A stretch of 64,000 bases of DNA from Clostridium collagenovorans DSM 3089 (GTDB taxonomy: Bacteria > Bacillota > Clostridia > Clostridiales > Clostridiaceae), in the NCBI RefSeq assembly GCF_900130005.1, contig NZ_FQXP01000009.1, positions 62,001-126,000 on the forward strand, read 5' to 3'. Within the stretch, counting starts at the first letter, position 1. Every line of letters starts with the position of its first letter. Positions 35,860-45,380 of this stretch are shown piece after piece. The notes beneath the pieces were generated by a model that did no database searches, was not told where the DNA came from, and saw only the letters and a list, made by a program, of their open reading frames with translations. A program made the translations under genes and the position numbers.

Positions 35860-35888
35860 ATTAGAGGAAGTTAATACTCCCTCTAATT
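35860..35888 (-). terminator. lepA terminator/attenuator
   Basis: ATTAGAGGGAG and CTTCCTCTAAT pair around TATTAA, with TTTTA following on the minus strand. It lies between lepA and hemW. Confidence 0.7.
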
Positions 35889-35913
35889 GTGTAATCTTAA
35901 TTTAGTTTTAAGT

Positions 35914-37722
35914 TTATTCGTCTAATTTAAGTACTGCCATGAATGCTTCTTGTGGCACTTCTACGCTACCAACCTGTCTCATTCTCTTCTTACCTTGTTT
36001 TTGTTTCTCTAGAAGTTTTTTCTTTCTTGAAATATCTCCACCATAACACTTAGCAAGTACGTCTTTTCTCATAGCCTTAATTGTTTCTCTTGCTATTACC
36101 TTAGCACCTACTGTTGCTTGAATTGGAATTTCAAACATCTGTCTTGGGATTATATCCTTTAACTTCTCAGCCATGATTCTACCTCTGTTATATGCCCTTT
36201 CTTCAGGCACTATCATTGATAGAGCATCGACCTTTTCTTTATTTAACATAATATCAAGCTTAACAAGTTTAGTTTGAGTGTATCCCTTCATTTCATAATC
36301 AAAGGATGCATAACCTCTTGTTCTTGATTTTAAAGCATCAAAGAAATCGTAAATGATTTCATTTAACGGTATATCGTAATTGATTACAACTCTTGTTGTA
36401 TCAATATATTGCATATCAAGGAATACTCCTCTTCTGTCTTGGCATAGATCCATAATAGCTCCAACATAATCTGAAGGAGTTATGATTGAAGCCTTAACAA
36501 CTGGCTCTTCCATGTGTTTTATTTCTGATGGTTCTGGAAGATTAGTTGGGTTAGTTATTTCAATCATCTCGTCGTTAGTTTTATACACCTTGTAAACAAC
36601 GGAAGGTGCTGTAGTTATGATATCTATATCAAATTCTCTTTCTATTCTCTCTTGAATTATTTCTAAGTGTAATAATCCTAAGAATCCACATCTAAATCCA
36701 AAGCCTAAAGCTATAGAAGTCTCTGGTTCAAAGGCTAAGGCAGCATCATTTAACTGAAGTTTTTCTAAAGCTTCCTTTAACTCCTCATAGTCAGCTCCAT
36801 CTACTGGATAAATACCACTGAATACCATTGGTACTGCTGGTCTATATCCCTCTAAAGCATTTTCTGTTGGATTAGCTGCATCTGTTATAGTATCACCAAC
36901 ACGTGCATCTCTTACGTTTTTAATAGAAGCTGCTATGTATCCAACATCACCAGCTTTTAATTCTCCTATTGACATAGGTCCTGGTGTAAATACTCCAACC
37001 TCAACTACATCATAGGATTTTCCTGATGCCATGAATTTAATTTTGCTTCCCTTTTTAACAGAGCCATCAATAACTCTTACGTAACTTACTACACCCTTAT
37101 AACTATCATAATAAGAGTCAAATACTAAACATTTTAATGGAGCCTCTTCATCTCCAGTAGGTGCAGGTATTTTTTCAACCACTGATTCTAAAACATCTTC
37201 TATATTTAAGCCTGTTTTAGCAGAAATTAAAGGTGCATCTGATGCATCAAGACCTATAATGTCCTCTATTTCTTTTTTCACTTCATCTGGTCTAGCACTT
37301 GGTAAGTCTATTTTGTTTATAACAGGTGCTATTTCTAAATCATTATCAACTGCTAAATAACAGTTAGCTAAAGTTTGAGCCTGTATACCTTGAGTTGCAT
37401 CAACAACAAGTACAGCACCTTCACAAGCTGCTAAACTTCTTGATACCTCATAGTTAAAGTCTACATGCCCTGGAGTATCTATTAAATTTAATATGTACTC
37501 ATTTCCATCCTTTGCAGTGTATACTAATCTAGCTGCTTGGGACTTTATAGTTATTCCTCTTTCTCTTTCAAGCTCCATATTATCAAGAACCTGTTGCTCC
37601 ATCTCTCTAGATGTAAGTGTTCCTGTTTTTTCTAGTAATCTATCTGCTAAAGTAGATTTACCATGGTCTATGTGAGCTATTATACAGAAGTTTCTTATAC
37701 GTTCTTGTCTATTACTCTGCAT
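35914..37722 (-). CDS. lepA: Elongation factor 4 (LepA)
   Basis: This 602-residue translational GTPase acts on stalled or assembling ribosomes. The G1 motif A-H-I-D-H-G-K-S-T-L is near residue 15, then D-T-P-G-H-V-D-F and N-K-I-D-L-P. EF-G-like domains follow. The LepA-specific C-terminal domain ends with K-A-K-C-Y-G-G-D-I-S-R-K-K-K-L-L-E-K-Q. The GGGGGTAG site precedes the ATG. It lies between spoIIP and hemW. Confidence 0.98.
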   Translation of the reverse strand: MQSNRQERIRNFCIIAHIDHGKSTLADRLLEKTGTLTSREMEQQVLDNMELERERGITIKSQAARLVYTAKDGNEYILNLIDTPGHVDFNYEVSRSLAACEGAVLVVDATQGIQAQTLANCYLAVDNDLEIAPVINKIDLPSARPDEVKKEIEDIIGLDASDAPLISAKTGLNIEDVLESVVEKIPAPTGDEEAPLKCLVFDSYYDSYKGVVSYVRVIDGSVKKGSKIKFMASGKSYDVVEVGVFTPGPMSIGELKAGDVGYIAASIKNVRDARVGDTITDAANPTENALEGYRPAVPMVFSGIYPVDGADYEELKEALEKLQLNDAALAFEPETSIALGFGFRCGFLGLLHLEIIQERIEREFDIDIITTAPSVVYKVYKTNDEMIEITNPTNLPEPSEIKHMEEPVVKASIITPSDYVGAIMDLCQDRRGVFLDMQYIDTTRVVINYDIPLNEIIYDFFDALKSRTRGYASFDYEMKGYTQTKLVKLDIMLNKEKVDALSMIVPEERAYNRGRIMAEKLKDIIPRQMFEIPIQATVGAKVIARETIKAMRKDVLAKCYGGDISRKKKLLEKQKQGKKRMRQVGSVEVPQEAFMAVLKLDE

Positions 37723-37922
37723 AACTTCTACCCCCGATTCTATTTATTTATGAATATTATAATTTACAAAACTATCTTAAATTAAATTAGTTTTATTTCA
37801 AAAGCCACAGTTTAAAAAGGATTGCTTTACTATATTTTTACGCAATCATTCAAATTATATCATAAAATCAAGAGTTCTTGTCAACGTTTTTTGTTATATA
37901 AACCGAATTAGCTATCTATTTA

Positions 37923-38177
37923 TCAATCTCTATTGAATACATTTACAATGTCTCTTGTGATCTTAGTTATTCCGCTACCATCAAATTTAAAATAATAATC
38001 TCCAAAATCTACAGCAAAGGTGAAGGGGTCTTTTTCCAAATATACCTTTAATCCATCATACTCGTAGCTTTGAGATAAATTTCTAGTTACTCTTATATTT
38101 ACAACAGTTATACCTGTTACCATAATCAAAAATGCAAAAACAACCACAGCAAAGATTTTACCTCTTTGTTTGTTCAT
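37923..38177 (-). CDS. Small membrane-anchored protein, unknown function
   Basis: This 84-residue protein runs from the ATG at 38177, which has AGGAGGTG 9 nt upstream. Residues ~6-26 form a membrane segment or signal anchor (K-I-F-A-V-V-V-F-A-F-L-I-M-V-T-G). The outer part is beta-rich and aromatic (F-A-V-D-F-G-D-Y-Y-F-K-F-D-G-S-G). I do not recognise the family. It follows spoIIP closely, and its ribosome site lies inside a terminator-like hairpin, so it may be a sporulation companion made in limited amount. Confidence 0.7.
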   Translation of the reverse strand: MNKQRGKIFAVVVFAFLIMVTGITVVNIRVTRNLSQSYEYDGLKVYLEKDPFTFAVDFGDYYFKFDGSGITKITRDIVNVFNRD

Positions 38178-38181
38178 AAAA

Positions 38182-38217
38182 AAAAGCACCTCCTTAATAT
38201 TTAAAGGATGTACTTTT
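38182..38217 (-). promoter_or_regulatory. Hairpin sequestering a Shine-Dalgarno sequence
   Basis: On the minus strand AAAAGTACATCCTT pairs with AAGGAGGTGCTTTT (one G-U, one mismatch) and a run of T follows. The 3' arm contains the ribosome site of the 84-residue gene. The structure could be both the spoIIP terminator and a translation block. Confidence 0.65.
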
Positions 38218-38227
38218 TTGGTAATTT

Positions 38228-39496
38228 CTATTCATTTACATCAGCAATATATTTAGCAATTACTGTAGCAAGATATTTGCCTGTATTTTTAGTTTCAGAA
38301 ATATCATTAATCATTGATCCAACTTCTAAAACAGCTAACTTAGGACTCTTATCTTGGCTAAAGTGTAGTATTCCCCCTGTTTTATAATGATAAATCTTAT
38401 TACTTCTTATAAATCCAGGATAAATACTTTCAGAAGTATCTATAAGCTTATTAAGAATATTCATATGCTCAGGATGATTAGGACTAGTATCATCTGTAAC
38501 AAACATATATCTAGCAGTATTTTCTCCATTTATATTACAAACTAATTCCTTTTTATTTGGAGAAGAGTCCCTGTGAAGGTCGATTATTAAATCATAATCA
38601 TTGTATTTGTTTAATTGATCTGTAATTACCTCACTTGATCTATAATAAGATGCATTGTAGTCCAAGTCATTAACAGTTTTATCATGAACCACCTTAACTC
38701 CATACTTTTCAGTAAGTGTTGAGGTTAAAACATCAGCAACTGCGACAACAGAGTTTTCAAGGCTATCTGCATAAGGTTTATCTGGTAGATATCCCTCATG
38801 AGTATGTGTGTGATAAATAAGTACTCTTGGTTTATCCTTATCCTTTAAGTTTTTTTCAAGAGCAGCCTTTATCTTTATATCTATGTCAGTATCAACATTT
38901 TCTATTTTAACTATGTCCTCTTCACTTAAATTAAAAGAAGTAATACCCTTTAAATCTTCCTCGCTCAATTGTCTATCATGCTCATCACAAGAATCATTTG
39001 AAGCAATTCTAGCACCGTCACTAAAGCAAGAAACTTCCTTTGCCATTATAGATAAAGGATTATTTAAATCAATACCCATAAAGTCTAATAGATTTTGTAT
39101 TATGCCACTTTTGCCATTGCTCCCATTTAAATATGGCATATTAAAACCAATCATATTTTCATACTTGCCTTGTTCCATCCTAATGAGATTAGTTTCAGCA
39201 TTAATAACTGGATTAGGCGAAAATAATATTACAACTATGAGTATGGTTACTATATTAAAATATATTACAAACTTACTCTCTCTCTTAGGACCTTTTCTTT
39301 TCTTGTTATTATTATAATTAAATTTATAATTGTTGCCAGGGCTTGACCATTTATTTTTTAAATTTTCAAGTTCATATGGTAATTTTATCCTCTTTATTTT
39401 ATTTAATATCGAAGTTAAATCTTTACTATTGAACCTTTCATTTAAGAATTTCTTTATTTCCTGTAGTAACATTATTTTTCCACTTTTGTTTTTCAT
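38228..39496 (-). CDS. spoIIP: Stage II sporulation protein P
   Basis: This 422-residue engulfment amidase/endopeptidase works with SpoIID and SpoIIM to thin septal peptidoglycan. It has a basic N-terminus, one membrane segment near residues 77-94 (I-Y-F-N-I-V-T-I-L-I-V-V), and a C-terminal Amidase_3-like domain with Y-H-T-H-T-H-E-G-Y, D-L-H-R-D and a final L-A-V-L-E-V-G supplying zinc ligands. GGGGGG precedes the ATG. It follows gpr, the usual pair. Confidence 0.95.
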   Translation of the reverse strand: MKNKSGKIMLLQEIKKFLNERFNSKDLTSILNKIKRIKLPYELENLKNKWSSPGNNYKFNYNNNKKRKGPKRESKFVIYFNIVTILIVVILFSPNPVINAETNLIRMEQGKYENMIGFNMPYLNGSNGKSGIIQNLLDFMGIDLNNPLSIMAKEVSCFSDGARIASNDSCDEHDRQLSEEDLKGITSFNLSEEDIVKIENVDTDIDIKIKAALEKNLKDKDKPRVLIYHTHTHEGYLPDKPYADSLENSVVAVADVLTSTLTEKYGVKVVHDKTVNDLDYNASYYRSSEVITDQLNKYNDYDLIIDLHRDSSPNKKELVCNINGENTARYMFVTDDTSPNHPEHMNILNKLIDTSESIYPGFIRSNKIYHYKTGGILHFSQDKSPKLAVLEVGSMINDISETKNTGKYLATVIAKYIADVNE

Positions 39497-39614
39497 ATTT
39501 ATCCCCCCATATCAACGAATTTAGGACTTATATATTAAAATATATGAGGGGATAACTTTTTTATTACTTCTTTTTAGGAAAGGTTCATTAACATTTTGTG
39601 AACTTTAGTCACAG

Positions 39615-40592
39615 CTAATTAATAAAGTTATTTATGTCCTCTAAGCTTAGGGATGGTTGAAGAGATATATTAATTCCTCCAGCTATTATTTTAGATACAG
39701 AATCAATTATCATATCTACATCCTTTGGAGTAACCATTAAATCTCCTACTTTTGGATCTAATACTTCCTTCATTAATTGCTCTTTATCACTACTTTCCAT
39801 TTCCTTTAACATCTTGTAGAACTCACTACCTTCTGTAGCATTTTTAATTAAATCCTCTAAAACTAAATCAATTGTGTCATTAGCCAAGGTTGCTGCATCA
39901 ACTACAGTTGGCACGCCAATTGCAAGTACAGGTATTCCTAAGGTTCTTTCACTTAGTTCCATTCTCTTGTTACCAACGCCAGCACCTGGAGATATTCCTG
40001 TATTGCTTACTTGAATTGTTCTATTAACTCTTTCTGTTTTTCTTGAAGCCAAGGCATCAACACATATAACTAAATCAGGTTTAGTTTTCTCTATTATTCC
40101 TCTTATAACTTCCCCTGTTTCCATTCCTGTTAATCCAAGCACTCCCGGTGCAATAGCACAAACTGGTCTTATTTCTTCATCTATACTATCTGGTACTAAT
40201 TGTTTTAAATGTCTTGTTATCATTATTTGAGAAACAACCTTAGGGCCAATAGCATCAGGTGTTATGTTCCAGTTTCCTAAACCTACAACTAAAGCAGTCA
40301 TACTTTCATCTAATTTTATAAGAGGTTTCATGGCTCTTGAAAGCACTCTACTTACTTCTTCCTTAGAGTCATTATCATAATGCACAATAATCGGCATATC
40401 TATGGTAATATAATCTCCCTTTGGTTTACCCATGGCAAGTTCACCATCATTATCTAATATTTTTACATGAGTAACCTTCATTGCTCCATCTCTATATTCC
40501 TTAACCTCTGTACCAGGTATTTCTTCAACAGAGTTTTTCTCTTTATACATTTCTTGTGCTTCTATAGCCAAATCCGTTCTAATACTTCCCAC
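39615..40592 (-). CDS. gpr: Germination protease GPR
   Basis: This 325-residue aspartic-type protease degrades small acid-soluble spore proteins at germination. It begins M-G-S-I-R-T-D-L-A-I-E-A; the T-D-L-A-x-E stretch resembles the self-processing site of the family, with a very short propeptide. The core contains V-G-L-G-N-W-N-I-T-P-D-A-I-G-P and C-V-D-A-L-A-S-R. It is probably expressed in the forespore, but I could not identify a sigma-G promoter. spoIIP follows ~120 nt later. Confidence 0.96.
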   Translation of the reverse strand: MGSIRTDLAIEAQEMYKEKNSVEEIPGTEVKEYRDGAMKVTHVKILDNDGELAMGKPKGDYITIDMPIIVHYDNDSKEEVSRVLSRAMKPLIKLDESMTALVVGLGNWNITPDAIGPKVVSQIMITRHLKQLVPDSIDEEIRPVCAIAPGVLGLTGMETGEVIRGIIEKTKPDLVICVDALASRKTERVNRTIQVSNTGISPGAGVGNKRMELSERTLGIPVLAIGVPTVVDAATLANDTIDLVLEDLIKNATEGSEFYKMLKEMESSDKEQLMKEVLDPKVGDLMVTPKDVDMIIDSVSKIIAGGINISLQPSLSLEDINNFIN

Positions 40593-40861
40593 AATATTTC
40601 CTCCTTTGAATAAACTCTTTATTACCTTTAGTTACAATATATCTATTATGTCTTTCTTATTTTTTCCTAATCTCTTTAATGTATACTGTTATATTATTTT
40701 AATTCTGCTTTTTCATATATAATTTTTCAAAACTTCAATAACACCTACAAAGTCTATTACTTTAACCCTTGTTATTTATATATAAATCTTCATCTTTATA
40801 TGGAAATTCTCATGACTTTAATCTTATCTACAAATAATATTAATTAAGTTTGGATTTTCTA

Positions 40862-40890
40862 TTGAAGTCTTGTAAATTTAATGCTATAAT
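40862..40890 (+). promoter_or_regulatory. Sigma-A promoter of rpsT
   Basis: -35 TTGAAG (40862-40867), 17 nt, -10 TATAAT (40885-40890). +1 near 40897 gives a ~74-nt leader. Confidence 0.8.
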
Positions 40891-40919
40891 ATCACGTGTT
40901 ATATGAACTCGTACGTGAT
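40891..40919 (+). promoter_or_regulatory. Inverted repeat at the rpsT start region
   Basis: ATCACGT and ACGTGAT flank 15 nt, directly after the -10 box. It could be an operator or the first hairpin of the rpsT leader. Confidence 0.45.
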
Positions 40920-40970
40920 TCCCCAAAAGCTGCGTACACAGTTATAATAAAATAAGGTGGTGAACACATA

Positions 40971-41234
40971 ATGGCAAACTCAAGATCAGCTAAAAAGAGA
41001 ATTAAAGTAAACGCTACTAAAGCTCTTGCAAATAAAATGGTTAAATCTGCATTAAAAACTTCTATAAAGAATTTCGAAGTTTCAGTTGTTGCAGGTAACA
41101 AAGAAGAAGCTACAGCTAAATTAACTTTAGCAGTTAAAGCTATTGATATGGCTTGTGCTAAAAACATTCTACATAAGAACAAAGCTTCAAGAGATAAATC
41201 AAGACTTGCTGCTAAGTTAAATGCTATGGCATAG
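40971..41234 (+). CDS. rpsT: 30S ribosomal protein S20
   Basis: This 87-residue basic ribosomal protein opens M-A-N-S-R-S-A-K-K-R-I-K and closes with N-K-A-S-R-D-K-S-R-L-A-A-K, the conserved 16S-binding ends of S20. AAGGTGGTG lies upstream of the ATG. It is monocistronic and divergent from gpr, with its own promoter and terminator. Confidence 0.98.
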   Translation: MANSRSAKKRIKVNATKALANKMVKSALKTSIKNFEVSVVAGNKEEATAKLTLAVKAIDMACAKNILHKNKASRDKSRLAAKLNAMA

Positions 41235-41244
41235 TGGAATATAG

Positions 41245-41275
41245 ACCGGTATTTTATACCGGTTGTTGTTTTTTA
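41245..41275 (+). terminator. rpsT terminator
   Basis: ACCGGTATTTTATACCGGT followed by TGTTGTTTTTT. Confidence 0.9.
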
Positions 41276-41332
41276 TAGAGTGTTTTTTAGTTGCTTATAT
41301 GAAGTAAGCTCTTTATTAACTCTATAAAAAAC

Positions 41333-41365
41333 AAATAAGGTGGACATTTTGTCCACCTTATTTTA
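41333..41365. terminator. Bidirectional terminator between convergent rpsT and holA
   Basis: AAATAAGGTGGACA and TGTCCACCTTATTT form a near-perfect 14-bp stem with A and T flanks. The rest of the gap to holA (to 41642) is AT-rich with no visible gene. Confidence 0.8.
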
Positions 41366-41642
41366 TTTCCAGCTTTATAAACTTTTCTCTTTTATTAATA
41401 TAGTTCCTAGATAATCTTATAGCATTCCAATTTGTATATTCTTATTTAAACTACCCTATTATAATTTCATAAACTTTTTATTTAGATCGCTATAGCCTCT
41501 ACTTAACCTTATTTATGTATTCTTATATATCTATCTCAACAATGATTCTTCATCATACTTAGAAATAACTGTTATTAAATAAACCTTGTTGCAATTAAAA
41601 ATGTACATTTTAAATTGAGGCTTTTATATTTAGCTATTTCAT

Positions 41643-42671
41643 TTACCTTACTACAGTCATTATATTTATTAGCAAAGTTTCAAGCTCAACCTTTTCATCA
41701 ATTGTTCTGCTTTTCAATCTTCCCTCAGTAATTAAACATTGTTCTAAAATTTTAACTATGTTTTTATCACTAAACTTTCTACTTTGAGCAATTAATTTTT
41801 CACAAACATAAGGATGTAAAGACATTTCACTTGCTATAGTATCCTTATTTTTACCTTGATTAAGACGCAGCTTTATATTAAGTATCTGTTCAAATCTTTT
41901 TCCTATGCTACTTAAAATAAAATTCCACTTTTCACCCTTAAATAATATCTCATCTAATACATCAAGAGCATTTTTAAGTCTTTTCTCCCCAATGTAATCT
42001 ATTAAATCAAAAATGTGACTTTCAGACCTTTGAGGCATTAAAACAAGTACATCCTCCCTTGTAACCCCTCTTCCTTCAGTGTAAGCACATAATTTAGCTA
42101 TTTCATTATTTATAATTTCCATATTATTATCTACTTCATTACAAAATAAAGTTAAAGCATTTTGCTCTATTTTCTTATGATTTTGATCAAATATCTTTTT
42201 AACCTTAGCTTTTAACTCTCCACCCCTTAATTTCTCAACAGAAACCACAGTGGCATTCTTTTCAAGAGCCTTCAACTTAGGATTTATTCTATCCTTATCC
42301 GATGAAAAAAGATAATACATAACAAGAATACAATGCTTAGGCATATTACTTATGTATTTTTTTATTTCATCAAGTTTCTTTTCATCTTCCTTATTTCCAC
42401 CACTTTTTAGAAACTTACATCTGTATACCATAACCACCTTTTTATCACTCATAAAAGGCAGTGTTTCACAGGCATTAATAACATCTATTATCTGTGCATT
42501 TTCCCCGTCAAACTCAACATAATTCAAATCCTTAAAAGTAGGATCTACATTACAATCAATTATCTTTTTCAAAGATTCCTTTATTAAATTTTCATCTACT
42601 CCACCTAAGATATAACAGCTATCAAAATTCTTTTTATCTAACTTTGCACTTAGTTCACTTAGTTTTATCAA
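41643..42671 (-). CDS. holA: DNA polymerase III delta subunit
   Basis: This ~342-residue clamp-loader delta subunit opens the beta clamp. The N-terminal AAA+-like domain starts C-Y-I-L-G-G-V-D-E-N-L-I and contains P-F-M-S-D-K-K-V-V-M-V-Y-R. The C-terminal collar domain includes L-S-S-I-G-K-R-F-E-Q-I-L. I prefer TTG 42671, 7 nt from GGGAG, over the in-frame GTG at 42695. It follows comEC and precedes rpsT, the conserved comEC-holA-rpsT order. Confidence 0.9.
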   Translation of the reverse strand: MIKLSELSAKLDKKNFDSCYILGGVDENLIKESLKKIIDCNVDPTFKDLNYVEFDGENAQIIDVINACETLPFMSDKKVVMVYRCKFLKSGGNKEDEKKLDEIKKYISNMPKHCILVMYYLFSSDKDRINPKLKALEKNATVVSVEKLRGGELKAKVKKIFDQNHKKIEQNALTLFCNEVDNNMEIINNEIAKLCAYTEGRGVTREDVLVLMPQRSESHIFDLIDYIGEKRLKNALDVLDEILFKGEKWNFILSSIGKRFEQILNIKLRLNQGKNKDTIASEMSLHPYVCEKLIAQSRKFSDKNIVKILEQCLITEGRLKSRTIDEKVELETLLINIMTVVR

Positions 42672-42703
42672 AGTATCACTCCCATTTATCCTCACATAAT
42701 ACG

Positions 42704-44488
42704 TTACTTAATTCTGATAATCCTATGACCTACTATAATATATTTTGCCAAAACCTCATTTTTATAAAATCTATTTTCGCCCTGAGGTAAAACTTCAATA
42801 TTATAGTTACCATCAATAGACTCCTTACTTACATCCTTAGAGTCCTTTACAAAAACATTATTAATCTTATCTTTACATGAAAAAGCAAGAATATCCTTTT
42901 TGCTATTTTTAGTATAAGCTTTATCTAAATATGAAACTTTAAAATCCTCATCCAAATTCATAGCACAGGATTTTAAATTATCTACAGTTACAAAATTATC
43001 TATTTCCCTTACCTTTTCAATATTCTTTATCATTTTAGAATCATCACATATAAAGGTACTTTTGTCTTTATACTCTATTAGTATACCATCACTATAAGCC
43101 ATTTTAAAATAACTAATATTTACATTGAACTTATATCTACTTATACCAACTGCAATTATAAAAGCTAATGGAATATACACCAGCTTTTTATGCCCCTTTT
43201 TCATAAGTATAAAGGAAGTTATTATTACTATGAACAGCACTGCATCTAAATAGCCTAAACTCATAATTCCAAAGCTTAATTTCAATAAAATTTCTCTATA
43301 CCCTTCATAGCAAATTAAAATAAACTCCATTCCTTTGCAAAGCATAATAAACACTAAAGGTATTTTACAAAATATCAAAGCCAAAGTACCTAAAACTATA
43401 ACCACTGTTAATATAGGAAGTAAAATTAAATTTCCAAGTATAAAATTTATATTTCCTTGTCCAAAAACAATAGCCATATAAGGAAAAGTGAAAACCTGAG
43501 CACTTACCCCTAAAGCTATGGTGCTCCTCAAAGTCTTAGGTAATTTATATACAGCTCTTTCTATTTTATGATTAAACATAAGAATACCTATTACCCCAAG
43601 AAAAGATAACATAAATCCAGGCGACGCAGCACTAAAAGGTCTTGTAATTATTAATATTATTGCAGAAATACTCAAAGCCGAATAAGCACTATATTTCTCT
43701 CCACATCTATATGCTAAATCATTTACTAAAATCATAACAAAAGCCCTTACCGTAGCAGACTTTCCTCCTGTTATAATCAAGAAAAGAAATGCTCCTATTA
43801 AAGCTAAGTTACTTCCTAAAGCCTTCTTTATAAATGTATATATTATTGCCATATGAAGTCCCGATACCGAAATAGCGTGGACTATCCCTAGGATTTTCAG
43901 CTTTTCATTATGCTCCTCACTTATATAAGCATCATCACCTAAACATAAAGCTACCACTACAGCTGCCTTGTCTTCTCCCATCTGCTCCTTTAATAATAAG
44001 TAGAAATTTTTCTTTTTATCATATATCTTTGAAATAAAATCATCCTTACTTAAGGTACACTCCTCAACTTTGCACCTAGCAACTACCCCTCTATTATATA
44101 TAGGATATTTTTCATATGCTCCCTTAATTAAAACCCTGCTTCCTTCCCTTATCTCACTATTATAAACACCATCTAGTTGTACAAGCTTGCCATTTATTTT
44201 AGCCACATAATTAAACTCATTCTGCTCCACTATTCTCCCCTCCATACCCTGTGAGCTTGGAGCTTTAAAATCAAAATAAATAAAATTACTAGCTGCTCCT
44301 AAAATAAAAAAGCACATCACAATTATTAAATCTCTATAATTTATAGTAAAAGCAATTATAACTATTAGTATAATACTAAAAATCGTAGCAACTACAGCAC
44401 TATCCTTATAAGCCATGGCATATAAACTTCCAATAAAAATAGCAAAAGCATAATACACCATAGGAAAGCCAAAAGTATCTCTATCCAT
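42704..44488 (-). CDS. comEC: ComEC/Rec2-type DNA channel protein lacking the metallo-beta-lactamase domain
   Basis: This 594-residue polytopic membrane protein begins with membrane segments and a soluble OB-like domain (about residues 80-150). The Competence domain follows with A-L-C-L-G-D-D-A-Y-I and H-A-I-S-V-S-G-L-H-M-A-I near residue 210, then ~8 membrane segments. Typical ComEC proteins have 700-800 residues with a C-terminal metallo-beta-lactamase-like domain (H-x-H-x-D-H). Here the last ~130 residues lack any such motif. It may import ssDNA without that domain, or be a reduced relic. Confidence 0.9.
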   Translation of the reverse strand: MDRDTFGFPMVYYAFAIFIGSLYAMAYKDSAVVATIFSIILIVIIAFTINYRDLIIVMCFFILGAASNFIYFDFKAPSSQGMEGRIVEQNEFNYVAKINGKLVQLDGVYNSEIREGSRVLIKGAYEKYPIYNRGVVARCKVEECTLSKDDFISKIYDKKKNFYLLLKEQMGEDKAAVVVALCLGDDAYISEEHNEKLKILGIVHAISVSGLHMAIIYTFIKKALGSNLALIGAFLFLIITGGKSATVRAFVMILVNDLAYRCGEKYSAYSALSISAIILIITRPFSAASPGFMLSFLGVIGILMFNHKIERAVYKLPKTLRSTIALGVSAQVFTFPYMAIVFGQGNINFILGNLILLPILTVVIVLGTLALIFCKIPLVFIMLCKGMEFILICYEGYREILLKLSFGIMSLGYLDAVLFIVIITSFILMKKGHKKLVYIPLAFIIAVGISRYKFNVNISYFKMAYSDGILIEYKDKSTFICDDSKMIKNIEKVREIDNFVTVDNLKSCAMNLDEDFKVSYLDKAYTKNSKKDILAFSCKDKINNVFVKDSKDVSKESIDGNYNIEVLPQGENRFYKNEVLAKYIIVGHRIIRIK

Positions 44489-44590
44489 AATCTCCTTTAT
44501 TTAAAAAAGTTTTATTGTATACTTCTCAATATCAAAGCCAAAACTTAAGCTACCTCATTAATACCTAATTAGGTTTAACACATATCACTA

Positions 44591-44695
44591 TATTAATGTC
44601 TAGTTATCTTTAAAACTCATATCCATATTAATACATAACTATCTTTAAAACTCATCTCCATATTAATATCTAACTATCTTTAAAACTTATCTTAT
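44591..44695. repeat. Tandem repeat, three 35-bp units
   Basis: Units start at 44591, 44626 and 44661. Each begins TATTAAT and contains CTATCTTTAAAACT(C/T)AT, with the first unit reading TTATC. No spacers are present, so it is not CRISPR. Confidence 0.85.
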
Positions 44696-45170
44696 AAAAA
44701 TAACTGTAGCTTCTTCAAAGTCCTATGTATAAATAATAACTCTCTAAAGTCCTCCTTTTAAATAATTTTATAGTAAATATTTCTCCTCAAGCTCTGCAAC
44801 AACATATACCTATTTCACCATAATAAACCCAAAGAAATATGGTAAGCACACAGAAACTATATCCTTTAGTAGAAAATTCTATAGAAAACTGTAATTATCT
44901 CCTTAGGGTTATAAAAAAATTTACTATAACACTTCACTGTTTATAGCTACATTATTATCAAAATGCGCAATATAAATTCCTATTTTTATATTTTTTACAC
45001 ATTTTAACTAATTGTATTGCATAATTTATACCCTTGAAAACTACAGACACACTATTAAAAGCCACTTATATGCTATTGATTTAAATCATGAGAACTTTGA
45101 AAATCTCTATTATATTGTTTTTATTATTTATGAGAGAATAAATTCCTAGGAAGTCATAATCTGTATATAT

Positions 45171-45282
45171 TCTAATAAAAAATCTTCATTGTATTTAGAT
45201 GTCCCATTCATTATAGAATAAATATACCTATGATTAGAAATATAGAATATGAATTAAAACTTATATATTTCATGAAAGAATT
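45171..45282. repeat. Two-copy intergenic repeat, copy A
   Basis: Shares ATCTTCATTGTATTTAGA and, ~70 bp later, GAATATNAATT followed by AACTTATATATTTCAT with copy B at 58651-58790. Confidence 0.65.
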
Positions 45283-45325
45283 TTATTTATATGATTAAGG
45301 AAATGTCCCTATTGAAATATCTTAA

Positions 45326-45361
45326 CAAAAAATAAAAATGCTGATAACTAATGTTATCAGC
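45326..45361 (-). terminator. Terminator of the small zinc-ribbon gene
   Basis: GCTGATAAC and GTTATCAGC pair around TAAT (plus-strand writing), followed on the minus strand by ATTTTTATTTTTTG. Confidence 0.9.
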
Positions 45362-45380
45362 CAAAACTTCTAATTTAAAA

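Larger units (their letters stand above)
44489..45380. other. Long gene-free region upstream of comEC
   Basis: About 890 bp of AT-rich DNA. It contains a three-unit 35-bp tandem repeat (44591-44695), one copy of a two-copy repeat (45171-45282) and the zinc-ribbon gene terminator. No ORF with a ribosome site, and no recognisable RNA. Confidence 0.6.

Noticed and set aside
40892..41182. Minus-strand 96-codon frame across rpsT
   Set aside because: Antisense to a ribosomal protein gene; no ribosome site or family resemblance.
44591..44695. Possible CRISPR array
   Set aside because: Units are directly adjacent with no unique spacers, only three are present, and no cas genes occur in the window.
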